Translations under genes and position numbers: made by a program
The notes under the pieces: model-generated
Database searches by the model: none
What the model was told of the DNA's origin: nothing
What the model saw: the letters and a program-made list of their open reading frames with translations, nothing else
Origin: JBMNOI01 sp050942995
GTDB taxonomy: Bacteria > Chloroflexota > Anaerolineae > UBA1429
Assembly: GCA_050942995.1 (NCBI GenBank)
Contig: JBMNOI010000016.1
Span: 1 to 39,781, forward strand
Direction of reading: 5' to 3'
DNA length: 39,781 bases
Part shown: positions 8,185 through 15,705 of the stretch, piece after piece
Position numbering within the stretch: position 1 is the first letter of the stretch
Layout of the letters: each line of letters begins with the position of its first letter

Positions 8185-8209
8185 GGAGAGGACAGCCGAT
8201 GCCCTCTCC
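8185..8209 (+). repeat. Small hairpin before the terminator
   Basis: GGAGAGG (8185-8191) pairs with CCTCTCC (8203-8209) across an 11-base loop, just past the stop of the first TIM-barrel gene. It precedes the stronger terminator by about 22 bases. It may stabilise the mRNA 3' end or act as a back-up terminator. Confidence 0.4.
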
Positions 8210-8230
8210 TTATAAGCAATAAAGGTTTAT

Positions 8231-8270
8231 CAAGGGCGGGGATATCATCCCCGCCCTTGTGTTTATTTTT
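8231..8270 (+). terminator. Rho-independent terminator
   Basis: A perfect 13-bp GC-rich stem (8231-8243 with 8247-8259), a 3-base loop, and then the T-rich tract TGTTTATTTTT. It lies 58 bases after the first TIM-barrel gene and separates it from the next one. Confidence 0.88.
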
Positions 8271-8327
8271 GTATTATCCTGATATTTTGTATAGAGTAGT
8301 ATTCCGGTGCAAGTGAATTCCAAGGGC

Positions 8328-8355
8328 TTGCGAAGAGTGCGAAACAGCGTATGAT
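8328..8355 (+). promoter_or_regulatory. Promoter of the second TIM-barrel gene
   Basis: TTGCGA (8328-8333), a 16-base spacer and TATGAT (8350-8355). The leader to the GTG at 8423 is about 60 bases. Coming after a strong terminator, it supports an independent transcript. Confidence 0.5.
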
Positions 8356-8422
8356 GGGGGCACCCGCTACCGATCGGACAGGTGGGGATACGGCCCATGC
8401 CAGGTGACATGGAGGAGCAATC

Positions 8423-9238
8423 GTGATAAAGACCGGTTTTGTTTCATTGGGTCTGGCGGATCGCTCACTGGCCGGTGTGCTTCAGGCCGCGGTCACTATG
8501 GGCTGCGAGGCGATCGAGCTGAACGGGCGCGCCACGGTCCATCAGGGTCTGTGGCAGGGCGATGTGGATATGGCGGCCATCGGCGGGCGCATTGCCGAGT
8601 CCGGCATCACGGTGACCAGTCTGGGAGGCTATTCGAACCTGGCGCAACCTGCTGACGAAGCGCTGGAGGCCGAGGTCGAGCAGCTTTTGGGCTATTGCCG
8701 CATCGCCCGCGATATGGGCATCCCCATCGTGCGGGCCTTTGCCGGAGACGTTATCGAAGGCTATGACCTGGACGCGCTCTACCCCCGCATCGTGCAGGGA
8801 TTTCGGGCGGTGGCCGATGCGATTCAGGGATGGGGGGTCACGCTGGGCATAGAGAACCATGGTCGACTGATGAATGACGGTGATCTGCTTCAACGCCTCA
8901 TCTACGATGTGGATAGCCCGCTGGTGCGCATTACGCTGGATACCGGTAATTTCTGCTGGGCGGGGCATTCTATCGCGACGGCCCATGGCTTTTTTCAAAA
9001 GCTGGCGCCGTTGGTGGTCAATGTGCACGTCAAAGACGGCCGCTTCCAGGACGGCGTCTGGCACCTGTTGCCCGCGGGACGGGGAGATATCGACCTGGTG
9101 GGGCTGTTCGAAGTGCTGCGTTCTTTGGGGTACGATGGGCCGGTGTTGAGCGAGTACGAGGGGCCCGATGACTTTATGCTGAGTACCGCCGAGAGCGTCT
9201 CGTATCTGCGCGGATTGCGCGACTGTAAAAGTGTATAA
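8423..9238 (+). CDS. Sugar phosphate isomerase/epimerase-like TIM barrel (second of three)
   Basis: A 271-residue xylose-isomerase-like TIM barrel. The GTG start at 8423 is fixed by GGAGGA 6 bases upstream. Metal-site candidates are E144 (GIENHG), D173 (TLDTGNF), H202 (VNVHVKD) and the Glu in LSEYEG near the C terminus. The IENHG and LDTGN motifs resemble the hydroxypyruvate isomerase/IolI/epimerase group. It differs clearly from the flanking TIM barrels, so this is not a recent tandem duplication. A GC-rich hairpin follows about 75 bases after the stop, so it is likely its own transcription unit. The substrate is not predictable beyond a sugar, sugar acid or ketose. Confidence 0.85.
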   Translation: MIKTGFVSLGLADRSLAGVLQAAVTMGCEAIELNGRATVHQGLWQGDVDMAAIGGRIAESGITVTSLGGYSNLAQPADEALEAEVEQLLGYCRIARDMGIPIVRAFAGDVIEGYDLDALYPRIVQGFRAVADAIQGWGVTLGIENHGRLMNDGDLLQRLIYDVDSPLVRITLDTGNFCWAGHSIATAHGFFQKLAPLVVNVHVKDGRFQDGVWHLLPAGRGDIDLVGLFEVLRSLGYDGPVLSEYEGPDDFMLSTAESVSYLRGLRDCKSV

Positions 9239-9313
9239 CCCGCTGCTCGTTTTCGAGAGTCCGGAGGATGACCCTGACGTGTTGCGGGTGTGACTGAGCG
9301 ACAGAGCGGTCGG

Positions 9314-9354
9314 CCCGGCCCCGAGCAAAGGCTAAATGTCGTCGGCGGGCCGGG
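9314..9354 (+). terminator. GC-rich hairpin after the second TIM-barrel gene
   Basis: CCCGGCCC (9314-9321) is the perfect complement of GGGCCGGG (9347-9354) across a 25-base loop. No T-run follows, so it is either a factor-dependent terminator or an mRNA-stabilising hairpin. Confidence 0.35.
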
Positions 9355-9385
9355 TGCGAGTTCCAATGCGTTTGCCCTGATAAAC

Positions 9386-9445
9386 TGGACACGCCCTCAT
9401 GCACGGATTACAATAGAGCGTGATCGGCCGATGTATACAGGCCGA
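9386..9445 (+). promoter_or_regulatory. Strong promoter plus downstream dyad for the third TIM-barrel gene
   Basis: TGGACA (9386-9391), a 17-base spacer and TACAAT (9409-9414) match consensus at 5/6 and 5/6. The start point is expected near 9421. Right at the transcript start is the dyad TCGGCC (9424-9429) / GGCCGA (9440-9445) centred on GTATAC, in the position expected for a repressor operator. Confidence 0.6.
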
Positions 9446-9468
9446 ACAAGTAAAGGGGGTTGGTGATC

Positions 9469-10230
9469 ATGGCATTTCCTCCGCTGGGTGTACAGCTCAT
9501 CGTGTTTACCAAAGAAGCCGACATCGAAAAAGACACCGAAGCGGTTCTGGACTCGGTCAAAGCCTCCGGCTTTCGCGCCATCGAGTGTGGCGTGACGATG
9601 CATGCTGTCGATCCCGGCCGATTCAAGGCCATGCTGGATGAGCGTGGACTGGTCGTCGCAGGTCTGCACGGTGGACTCGATCAGGATCTGGATCAGACCT
9701 TTGCGCTAATGGATGCCTATAACACCCGGGATCTGTGCATTTCGGGGATCGGAAACTGGGAAGCGAATGACGCACAGCGTTGCCTGCAGGATATCGAGCG
9801 GCTCAACGAGATGGGCAAGCGGTGCCTGGAGCAGGGCATATTCCTGCACTATCACAACCACGCCTACGAGTTCGTCGCGCTGGATGAGGGCTCGTCGACG
9901 ATGGATCTGCTGCTGACCCATATGGACAAGAGCGTGGTCGATCTGTGTGTGGATGTCGCCTGGGTCCGCATTGGAGGACAGGATCCGGCCATCTTTTTGC
10001 GCAAGCATGCCGAGAACGTGGGCTATGTGCACCTGAAAGATTATGTGGGGGACCGGCACTGGGTCGAGTTGGGATATGGTGTGGTCCCCATGGAGAGCGT
10101 AATCAAGGCGGTGGAAAAGCTCCCCCGAGCGCGATGGGTCGTCTATGAGCAGGATACGACCGAACGTGCCGCCGTCGAGAGCCTGACCATCAGCTATCGA
10201 TACCTGCAGGATGCATTGGGTCTTGAATGA
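9469..10230 (+). CDS. Sugar phosphate isomerase/epimerase-like TIM barrel (third of three, IolE-like)
   Basis: A 253-residue xylose-isomerase-like barrel. ATG at 9469 is preferred over GTG 9463 because the AAAGGGGG ribosome site is 9 bases from the ATG and only 3 from the GTG. Motifs are HYHNHAYEF (127-135), typical of IolE/IolI-type epimerase-dehydratases, D162 in the VDVAW strand, and H188 in GYVHLKD. A Glu in YEQD near the C terminus could complete the metal site. It has a strong promoter of its own and is followed by the structured leader of the nucleotidyltransferase gene. The reaction (epimerase, isomerase or keto-inositol dehydratase) is not resolved. Confidence 0.85.
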   Translation: MAFPPLGVQLIVFTKEADIEKDTEAVLDSVKASGFRAIECGVTMHAVDPGRFKAMLDERGLVVAGLHGGLDQDLDQTFALMDAYNTRDLCISGIGNWEANDAQRCLQDIERLNEMGKRCLEQGIFLHYHNHAYEFVALDEGSSTMDLLLTHMDKSVVDLCVDVAWVRIGGQDPAIFLRKHAENVGYVHLKDYVGDRHWVELGYGVVPMESVIKAVEKLPRARWVVYEQDTTERAAVESLTISYRYLQDALGLE

Positions 10231-10264
10231 GTCATGATCCAAAGGCATCTCTGAGAGGTAGGTA

Positions 10265-10490
10265 GGCGGCTGTGGTGGCCGTTCTGTCGAACGGGAGCGG
10301 TTGATCTGAACCGCCGAGCGCAGTCCGACAACCCTGCCTGTTGGGTATGGCCTTTCAAAGGTCTCGACTGCGTTCGCAAAAAGGCGATGGAATCGGTGTT
10401 TGGCAAACGGATAGCCGTCAGTGAAGACATGTTCAGAGAGATCCCGGATCGGAATGAGTGCTTGTTGCCCCGATGCGGGATCGCCCTTTT
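10265..10490 (+). promoter_or_regulatory. Highly structured leader with terminator-like hairpin (riboswitch-like candidate)
   Basis: The 298-base gap before the nucleotidyltransferase gene is full of inverted repeats. Hairpin 1 is CCGTTC/GAACGG (10279-10294) with a 4-base loop. Hairpin 2 is GCGGTT/AACCGC (10297-10314). Stem 3 pairs 10315-10325 with 10366-10376 over 11 bp with one G-T pair and encloses small stems CAAC/GTTG and CCTT/AAGG, giving a possible three-way junction. Hairpin 5 pairs 10440-10446 with 10476-10482 and, after a G-G mismatch, 10448-10452 with 10470-10474. It is followed by GCCCTTTT, like an intrinsic terminator 40 bases before the ATG. GGCGG at 10265-10269 can also pair with CCGCC of hairpin 2. 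I do not recognise a known riboswitch class. Confidence 0.5.
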
Positions 10491-10528
10491 CCTGCAGCGT
10501 CAAAGCCACATGATGAAGGAGGGGAGTG

Positions 10529-13024
10529 ATGAAAGCCGTCGTAATGGCGGGAGGAGCCGGTACGCGTCTCCGGCCGTTGACGATCAATCGACCCAAACCG
10601 ATGGTCCCCATGGTCAACAAGCCGGTTATCGCTCACATTCTCGAGTTGATCAAACGGCATGGCATCACCGATGTGGTGATCACGCTGCAGTATATGGCCG
10701 AGTCGATTCAGGATTACTTTGGCGACGGCCAAAGCCACGGGATGAACATCCAGTATTCCATCGAACAGACCCCGTTGGGCACGGCGGGCAGCGTCAAGCA
10801 GGCTCAACCGCTTCTGGATGATACCTTTATCGTCATTAGCGGCGACGCCGTGACCGACATCGACCTGTCGGCCGTCATCGAATACCACCGCTCGCGGCAG
10901 GCGCTGGCGACCCTCACCCTGTATCGCGTGTCGAATCCGCTGGAGTATGGCGTCGTCATTATCGATGAGAACGGCCGGGTACAGCGGTTTCAGGAAAAGC
11001 CCAGCTGGGGTGAGGTGATATCGGACACGGTAAACACCGGCATCTATGTGCTCGAACCGCAGGTGCTGGACTATTTCGAGCCCGAAATCAGCTACGATTT
11101 TAGCAAGAATCTGTTCCCCATGATGCTGGAAAAGGGCGACCCCATGTTCGGCTATGTCGCCGACGGTTACTGGTGTGATGTGGGCAATCTGGCCGAGTAT
11201 ATTCGCGCCACCGGTGACATTTTGCACGGCCGGGTGCGCGTCGAGCCGCTGGGGGAGCAGATTCGCGCCCAGGTGTGGGCCGAAGAGGGCGCCGAGATCG
11301 CCCCCGATGCCCAGTTCTACGGGCCAGTTTTTCTGGGCAAGGGTGCCAAGATTAAAGAGGGGGTGATCATCCACGGCCCCACCGTAGTGCAAGATTATTC
11401 GATGATCGATCGCTACGCCCACCTGGAGCGCAGCATCGTCTGGCGCAACTGCTATGTGGGCGAGAACGCCGAGCTGCGGGGGGCGGTCGTCGGGCAGCAG
11501 AGCAGCCTCAAGAGCAAAGCGGTGGTGTTCGAGGGGGGCGTCATCGGAGACTCGTCGGTGATCGGCGAGGGCGCTGTGATTCACCCCAGCGTCAAGATCT
11601 GGCCGGGCAAAGAGATCGAGTCGGGCGCTACCGTCAACACGAGCCTCATCTGGGGATCTCAGGGGCGGCACGTCCTCTTTGGCCGTTTCGGGGTGACGGG
11701 ATTGGTGAACATCGACCTGACCCCCGATCTGGCCGCGCGTTTGGGGGCGGCGTTCGGCGGCACGTTGCCCAAGGGCGCTTCGGTTACCATCAACCGTGAT
11801 CCGCATCGCAGCCCGCGCATGCTCAAGCGAGGGATTATCTCAGGTTTGCCCTCGTCGGGGGTGCATGCTCTGGATCTGCATTCCATGCCCATTCCGGTGG
11901 CCCGCTATATCACGCGCAACAGCGAGTCTGACGGTGGTATCCATGTACGCCTCTCTCCCTTTGACAGTCGGGTGGTGGATATCAAGTTCTTTGACAAGAA
12001 CGGGCAGGATCTGAGCAAGGATGCCGAGCGCACCATCGAGCAGATGTTCTTCCGCGAGGATTTCCGGCGGGTATATCTGGACGAGATCGGCACGATCAGC
12101 TATGCCGCCAACGTCATCGAGCGTTATTCCGAAGCCTTTTTGAACGCTCTGGATGTAGAGGCGATCCGCAAAGCGAACCCCTATATCGTCGTCGACTTTG
12201 CCAATGCGCCCACCGCTCAGGTGCTGGCGCCGCTGCTCACCCAGCTTCATTGCCGGGTGGTGGCACTGAACGAGGCCGTGGACGAGAATCGCATGTCCAT
12301 ATCGGCACAGGAGTACGAATCCTCTCTTCAGCAACTGGGTAAGATATGTCAGGTGCTGGAGACGGTGATGGGGGTCCGGGTGGATGTCGGGGGCGAGAAC
12401 GTGGCGGTGGTCGACCGTGACGGCAGAGTGGTGGCGCCGACTCTGTTGACGGCGGCGCTGGCCATCATGTCGCTCAAGGCCAAAGGCGGCGGCACGGCGG
12501 CTGTGCCGGTGACGATGCCCAACATTTTTGAGACGATCGCCGCGCAGTACGGCGGCAAGATCATGCGTACCAAGGCCAATATGCAGGCCCTGATGCAGGC
12601 GGCCAATGATCCCGATGTGATCATGGCGGCTGATGGAAACGGTGCGTATATCTGGCCCGAGTTTCAGCCGGTGGTGGACGGCATGATGACGATGGCCAAG
12701 ATGCTCGAATTCATGGCCACCCAAAAGACCACCCTGGCCCAGGCGCTGAGCGCCGTGCCGCCTTATCACGTGGCCCGCGGTGACGTGGATTGTCCGTGGG
12801 AGATCAAGGGCACGGTGATGCGCCTGCTCAATCAGCAATACAAAGATCGCCTGGGCGAGCAGATCGACGGTGTCAAGATCAACCTGGGCGACGATGAATG
12901 GGTGCTGGTGTTACCCGATGCCGATCGGCCGCTCTTTCATATAGCCGTACAGGCGCCGTCGGACGAGCGGGCCCAGGAGCTCTTGAACCGCTACGAGCGC
13001 ATCGTCCAGGGGCTGCAGAAATAA
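10529..13024 (+). CDS. Mannose-1-phosphate guanylyltransferase-like protein fused to a degenerate phosphomannomutase module
   Basis: An 831-residue three-part protein. ATG 10529 is used because AAGGAGG ends 6 bases upstream; GTG 10526 is less favoured. Residues 1-230 form a sugar-nucleotidyltransferase domain with GGAGTRLRPLT (8-18), the KPMVP lysine region, SGDAVTDID (104-112) and EKP (156-158), so NDP-sugar synthesis (probably GDP-mannose or a similar nucleotide) is likely. Residues about 250-380 are left-handed beta-helix hexapeptide repeats. Residues about 380-831 have the alpha-D-phosphohexomutase layout but its active-site motifs are altered: SESDGG (465-470) instead of a TxSHNP phosphoserine loop, DVGGEN (619-624) instead of DGDxDR, ADGNG (701-705) instead of GEESGH, and LPDADRP (795-801) instead of RPSGTEP. 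The mutase part is therefore predicted inactive or regulatory. Such fusions are known in Chloroflexota and Actinobacteria under mannose-related names. Confidence 0.85.
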   Translation: MKAVVMAGGAGTRLRPLTINRPKPMVPMVNKPVIAHILELIKRHGITDVVITLQYMAESIQDYFGDGQSHGMNIQYSIEQTPLGTAGSVKQAQPLLDDTFIVISGDAVTDIDLSAVIEYHRSRQALATLTLYRVSNPLEYGVVIIDENGRVQRFQEKPSWGEVISDTVNTGIYVLEPQVLDYFEPEISYDFSKNLFPMMLEKGDPMFGYVADGYWCDVGNLAEYIRATGDILHGRVRVEPLGEQIRAQVWAEEGAEIAPDAQFYGPVFLGKGAKIKEGVIIHGPTVVQDYSMIDRYAHLERSIVWRNCYVGENAELRGAVVGQQSSLKSKAVVFEGGVIGDSSVIGEGAVIHPSVKIWPGKEIESGATVNTSLIWGSQGRHVLFGRFGVTGLVNIDLTPDLAARLGAAFGGTLPKGASVTINRDPHRSPRMLKRGIISGLPSSGVHALDLHSMPIPVARYITRNSESDGGIHVRLSPFDSRVVDIKFFDKNGQDLSKDAERTIEQMFFREDFRRVYLDEIGTISYAANVIERYSEAFLNALDVEAIRKANPYIVVDFANAPTAQVLAPLLTQLHCRVVALNEAVDENRMSISAQEYESSLQQLGKICQVLETVMGVRVDVGGENVAVVDRDGRVVAPTLLTAALAIMSLKAKGGGTAAVPVTMPNIFETIAAQYGGKIMRTKANMQALMQAANDPDVIMAADGNGAYIWPEFQPVVDGMMTMAKMLEFMATQKTTLAQALSAVPPYHVARGDVDCPWEIKGTVMRLLNQQYKDRLGEQIDGVKINLGDDEWVLVLPDADRPLFHIAVQAPSDERAQELLNRYERIVQGLQK

Positions 13025-13035
13025 GCCCACACTGT

Positions 13036-13113
13036 GCCGCCGATCCCCACAGGCGGCCACGTCTGGTCAGATAGTTGGCCCGGTGAGGTGCCTGTCAGGT
13101 GCTATACCGGGCC
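13036..13113 (+). terminator. Hairpins between the convergent nucleotidyltransferase and NTPase genes
   Basis: GCCGCC/GGCGGC (13036-13041 with 13052-13057) is followed by an 8-bp stem GGCCCGGT (13077-13084) with ACCGGGCC (13106-13113) and then GCTTGTTTGGG. The second stem overlaps the 3' end of the NTPase gene, which stops at 13095. The T tract is weak, so termination is probable but not certain. Confidence 0.4.
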
Positions 13114-13697
13114 GCTTGTTTGGGCAGGGCGTTTGGTTCGATGTCATCGTTGTAGGCTTTGCGTACCTGATTCAGCAGGCGATCGGGCAGCAGGTCGCGG
13201 TTGCGTAGTGTGAGGATGATGGTGGCAGGATGCAGGTGGGAGAGCGATGCCCGAAGGTGCGGTTGAAATTCGCTCCGTATCGGCAGAATGACCCGGCCGG
13301 CTCTGGCAGAACTCAGATGCTCCAGGGCGGCGTCGAAACCGTGTCCGTGACCCACCTCAGATGGGCTGATCTCGTCGATGATGACGACGTCCAGCGGAGA
13401 ATCCAGCGCATGGTACACGGATTGCAGAGCCCATTCCATCGCCAGCGGGTTCAGGCGGAATCGTCCGATGAACGGGATGTCGTCGTCGGCTTTGGATATA
13501 TCCAGGGGATGCTCTTCGCCGGTCAGCAGGTCCAGCGCGTCGATACCGATCTTGTGCCCGGCGAGGGAGTAACGACCACGACAGAGGATTCCGCCCACTG
13601 AAAAGCCCTCTTCGCGAGCCATTTCGGTGAAATAGCGGCAAGCCATGGTCTTGCCGGCTCCCGTGGGTGCGGTCAAGAGAATGACGTCTGGTGGCAT
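13095..13697 (-). CDS. THEP1-like P-loop nucleoside-triphosphatase
   Basis: A 200-residue P-loop NTPase resembling the THEP1/NTPase_1 family. ATG 13697 follows AAGGAG with 6-base spacing. The Walker A motif is TAPTGAGKT at about 9-17, with Ala where the first Gly usually is. The Walker B motif is VVIIDEISPSE, and the VIIDE strand matches the family's typical IDE. An internal G-x-L-x-R segment (GGILCRGRYS) is also seen in THEP1 proteins. THEP1 enzymes hydrolyse nucleotides slowly and have been linked to RNA or nucleotide salvage, but their role is unsettled. It is divergent from the ABC exporter and has its own promoter, so a shared function is not established. Confidence 0.72.
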   Translation of the reverse strand: MPPDVILLTAPTGAGKTMACRYFTEMAREEGFSVGGILCRGRYSLAGHKIGIDALDLLTGEEHPLDISKADDDIPFIGRFRLNPLAMEWALQSVYHALDSPLDVVIIDEISPSEVGHGHGFDAALEHLSSARAGRVILPIRSEFQPHLRASLSHLHPATIILTLRNRDLLPDRLLNQVRKAYNDDIEPNALPKQAARYST

Positions 13698-13749
13698 GTT
13701 GTCTCCTTTTAAGTGTGTCGTCGCTACAAAGGGGCGCCTTGGCATTTGT

Positions 13750-13778
13750 AGTATATCGCATTTTACCTATTTTGTACA
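13750..13778 (-). promoter_or_regulatory. Promoter of the THEP1-like gene
   Basis: Minus-strand TGTACA (13773-13778), a 17-base spacer and TATACT (rc of 13750-13755). The ATG at 13697 is about 50 bases downstream. The surrounding sequence is AT-rich compared with neighbours. No equally good rightward promoter for the ABC genes was found in the gap; a TTGACG at 13794-13799 lacks a good -10. Confidence 0.55.
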
Positions 13779-13866
13779 TCAATAACGCTAAAATTGACGT
13801 ATATCGGCGTGGTGGTCGCGTGCCGAACGATATACATTGCGCTCAATCATACCGGAGGTGAGGGGT

Positions 13867-14784
13867 GTGATCGATACGGTGATCGAAACAAAGGGCCTTA
13901 CCGTCTACTACGGGAGACATCGTGGGATTCTGGACCTGGACCTGCAGGTTCAGCGGGGTGAGATCTATGGCTTTCTCGGCCCGAACGGCGCCGGCAAGAC
14001 CACCACCATGCGGGTGTTGATGGACATCATTCGGCCGACGCGTGGCCGGGCGACGGTGTTTGGGCTGGATTGCCGGCGAGATGGACCAGAGATCCGGCGG
14101 CGCCTGGGCTATGTGCCCGGCGAACTGAGCCTGTATGGCTATATGACCGGACAGGGATTTTTAGAGATGATCGCCGAGCTGCGTGGGAACGACACAGATG
14201 TGGCCTATCGGCGCCGACTGTGCGAGCAGCTCGACTTGAACGTCAACCGGCGGATCGCCGAGTACTCTCAGGGCAATAAACGCAAGCTGGGCCTGGTGGC
14301 GGCATTCATGTCGCGGCCCGAACTGTTGATCCTCGATGAGCCGACGACCGGGCTGGATCCCCTGATGCAGCGGGTGGTGCACAGTTTGGTGCGTGAAGCG
14401 CGGGACGAGGGGCGCACGGTGTTCTTTTCATCGCATAATCTGCCCGAAGTGCAGGCGGTATGCGACCGGGTGGGGTTGATCCGCGACGGGCGAATGATGG
14501 CGGTAGAGCGCGTGGCCGAGCTCACGGCGCGCCGCATATTGCGCCTGCGGTTGACTCTGGAACAGTCGCCCGATAAGGATGATTTCGCTCTGGATGGGGT
14601 TAGCGCCGTCACGCTCAACGGTCGGCAGGTCGAGCTAGAGATTCGACATAATCTACAGGCGGTGATGAAGATCGCCGTGCGGCGGGGGATCGTTGATCTG
14701 GAGACACAACCGGTGACGCTGGAAGAAGTGTTCATGACCTATTACGGCCATGAGGGAGGCGAGAATGCTCAGGTTTCTGGCTAA
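13867..14784 (+). CDS. ABC transporter ATP-binding protein (ABC-2 type exporter)
   Basis: A 305-residue ATPase subunit. GTG at 13867 is chosen because GGAGGTGA lies 5 bases upstream; an ATG ten codons earlier has no ribosome site. Walker A is GPNGAGKTT (38-46), the ABC signature is SQGNKRK (a variant of the SxGxxxR type common in exporters), Walker B and D-loop are LLILDEPTTGLD, and the switch His is in SSHNLPEV. The C-terminal ~90 residues form the extra domain (ending in the LEEVFM motif) of CcmA/DrrA/NatA-like exporter ATPases. Its last 20 bases overlap the permease gene, indicating translational coupling. The substrate is unknown. Confidence 0.92.
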   Translation: MIDTVIETKGLTVYYGRHRGILDLDLQVQRGEIYGFLGPNGAGKTTTMRVLMDIIRPTRGRATVFGLDCRRDGPEIRRRLGYVPGELSLYGYMTGQGFLEMIAELRGNDTDVAYRRRLCEQLDLNVNRRIAEYSQGNKRKLGLVAAFMSRPELLILDEPTTGLDPLMQRVVHSLVREARDEGRTVFFSSHNLPEVQAVCDRVGLIRDGRMMAVERVAELTARRILRLRLTLEQSPDKDDFALDGVSAVTLNGRQVELEIRHNLQAVMKIAVRRGIVDLETQPVTLEEVFMTYYGHEGGENAQVSG

Positions 14785-15601
14785 GGAGTTGAGAGCACGG
14801 CGGGGCATGATGATCGGCTGGGGCCTGGGCATGATGATGTGGTCGATTGGAGTGATTCTACTCTTCCCTTCAGTGGGCCCTCAATTCGGGAGGCTGGATC
14901 TCCCCGAGTTTTACGAGTTTTTTGGTCTCCTCAGCAGCTTTTCCACATTGGAGGGCTGGATCGCCGTCGAGACGCTCGATCTGGGGCTGGGCATTGTGCT
15001 GGCCGTGGTGGCCGTCATCGTCGGCGGCGATATGCTGGCAGGCGAGGAGGAGCGGGGCACGCTCGAGCTACTCCTGGCGCTGCCGGTGCGACGCTGGCAA
15101 CTGGTGCTGGCCAAAATCATCGCGCTGGGATTTGCGTTTTTTATCATCCTGTTCGCCACCTTTGTCGGCAATATGTTGGGGGTCGAGTTGATCCGCAACC
15201 AGGTCGAGGTCGATGTGACGACGCGAGATATCCTGGTGGCCGCCATGATGGGGTGGCCGTTGCTGATGGTCTTTGCCACGATGGCCATGTGGCTGGGAGC
15301 CTATTTGCCCGCTCGGGCACAGGCGGTGGGTGTGGCATCGGGCGTGTTGATTATCAGCTATCTGGTGAACGGTATCGGGGCGTTGTCGGATCGTGTGGAG
15401 GCGCTGGTATCCTATATGCCGCACAACTATTATTCGGCATATGATCTGTTGACCGAAGGCATGCAGATAGGCCACCTCTTTCTGCTGCTGGGGCTGACGG
15501 CGCTCTTTATCGTGTTGACCCTGCTCAGCTTTGAACGGCGCGATGTCACGGTGATGGCCTGGCCCTGGCGGCGGGCGCGTCCCGAGTCGGGTCGTGGGTG
15601 A
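14765..15601 (+). CDS. ABC-2 type transporter permease
   Basis: A 278-residue integral membrane protein with about six hydrophobic segments, beginning with a short cytoplasmic KELRARRG stretch. ATG 14765 has GGGAGG 5 bases upstream; an in-frame ATG at 14750 sits before that site. The layout (long first TM region, loop with EEERGTLELLLALPV, then four TM helices) is typical of ABC-2 permeases paired with CcmA-like ATPases; the EERGTLE loop is the conserved coupling segment. It overlaps the ATPase gene by 20 bases and is followed by a strong terminator, so the exporter is a two-gene unit. No substrate clue is present. Confidence 0.88.
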   Translation: MLRFLAKELRARRGMMIGWGLGMMMWSIGVILLFPSVGPQFGRLDLPEFYEFFGLLSSFSTLEGWIAVETLDLGLGIVLAVVAVIVGGDMLAGEEERGTLELLLALPVRRWQLVLAKIIALGFAFFIILFATFVGNMLGVELIRNQVEVDVTTRDILVAAMMGWPLLMVFATMAMWLGAYLPARAQAVGVASGVLIISYLVNGIGALSDRVEALVSYMPHNYYSAYDLLTEGMQIGHLFLLLGLTALFIVLTLLSFERRDVTVMAWPWRRARPESGRG

Positions 15602-15622
15602 TGCGCCGGTATGGCAAGAGGG

Positions 15623-15653
15623 CGGCGGTGTGAGTGGCTCACACCGCCGTTTT
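15623..15653 (+). terminator. Rho-independent terminator of the ABC exporter operon
   Basis: A perfect 12-bp stem (15623-15634 with 15638-15649), loop TGG, then TTTT. It lies 21 bases past the permease stop and before the convergent broken lipoprotein gene. Confidence 0.88.
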
Positions 15654-15705
15654 CGATGTCGGGAACAGCACAACGAGTGATGAGGCGCATCCGGGCGCTT
15701 TGCCC

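Noticed and set aside
10433..11806. 457-residue open frame on the minus strand
   Set aside because: It lies antisense to the guanylyltransferase domain and its leader, with no protein-like motifs.
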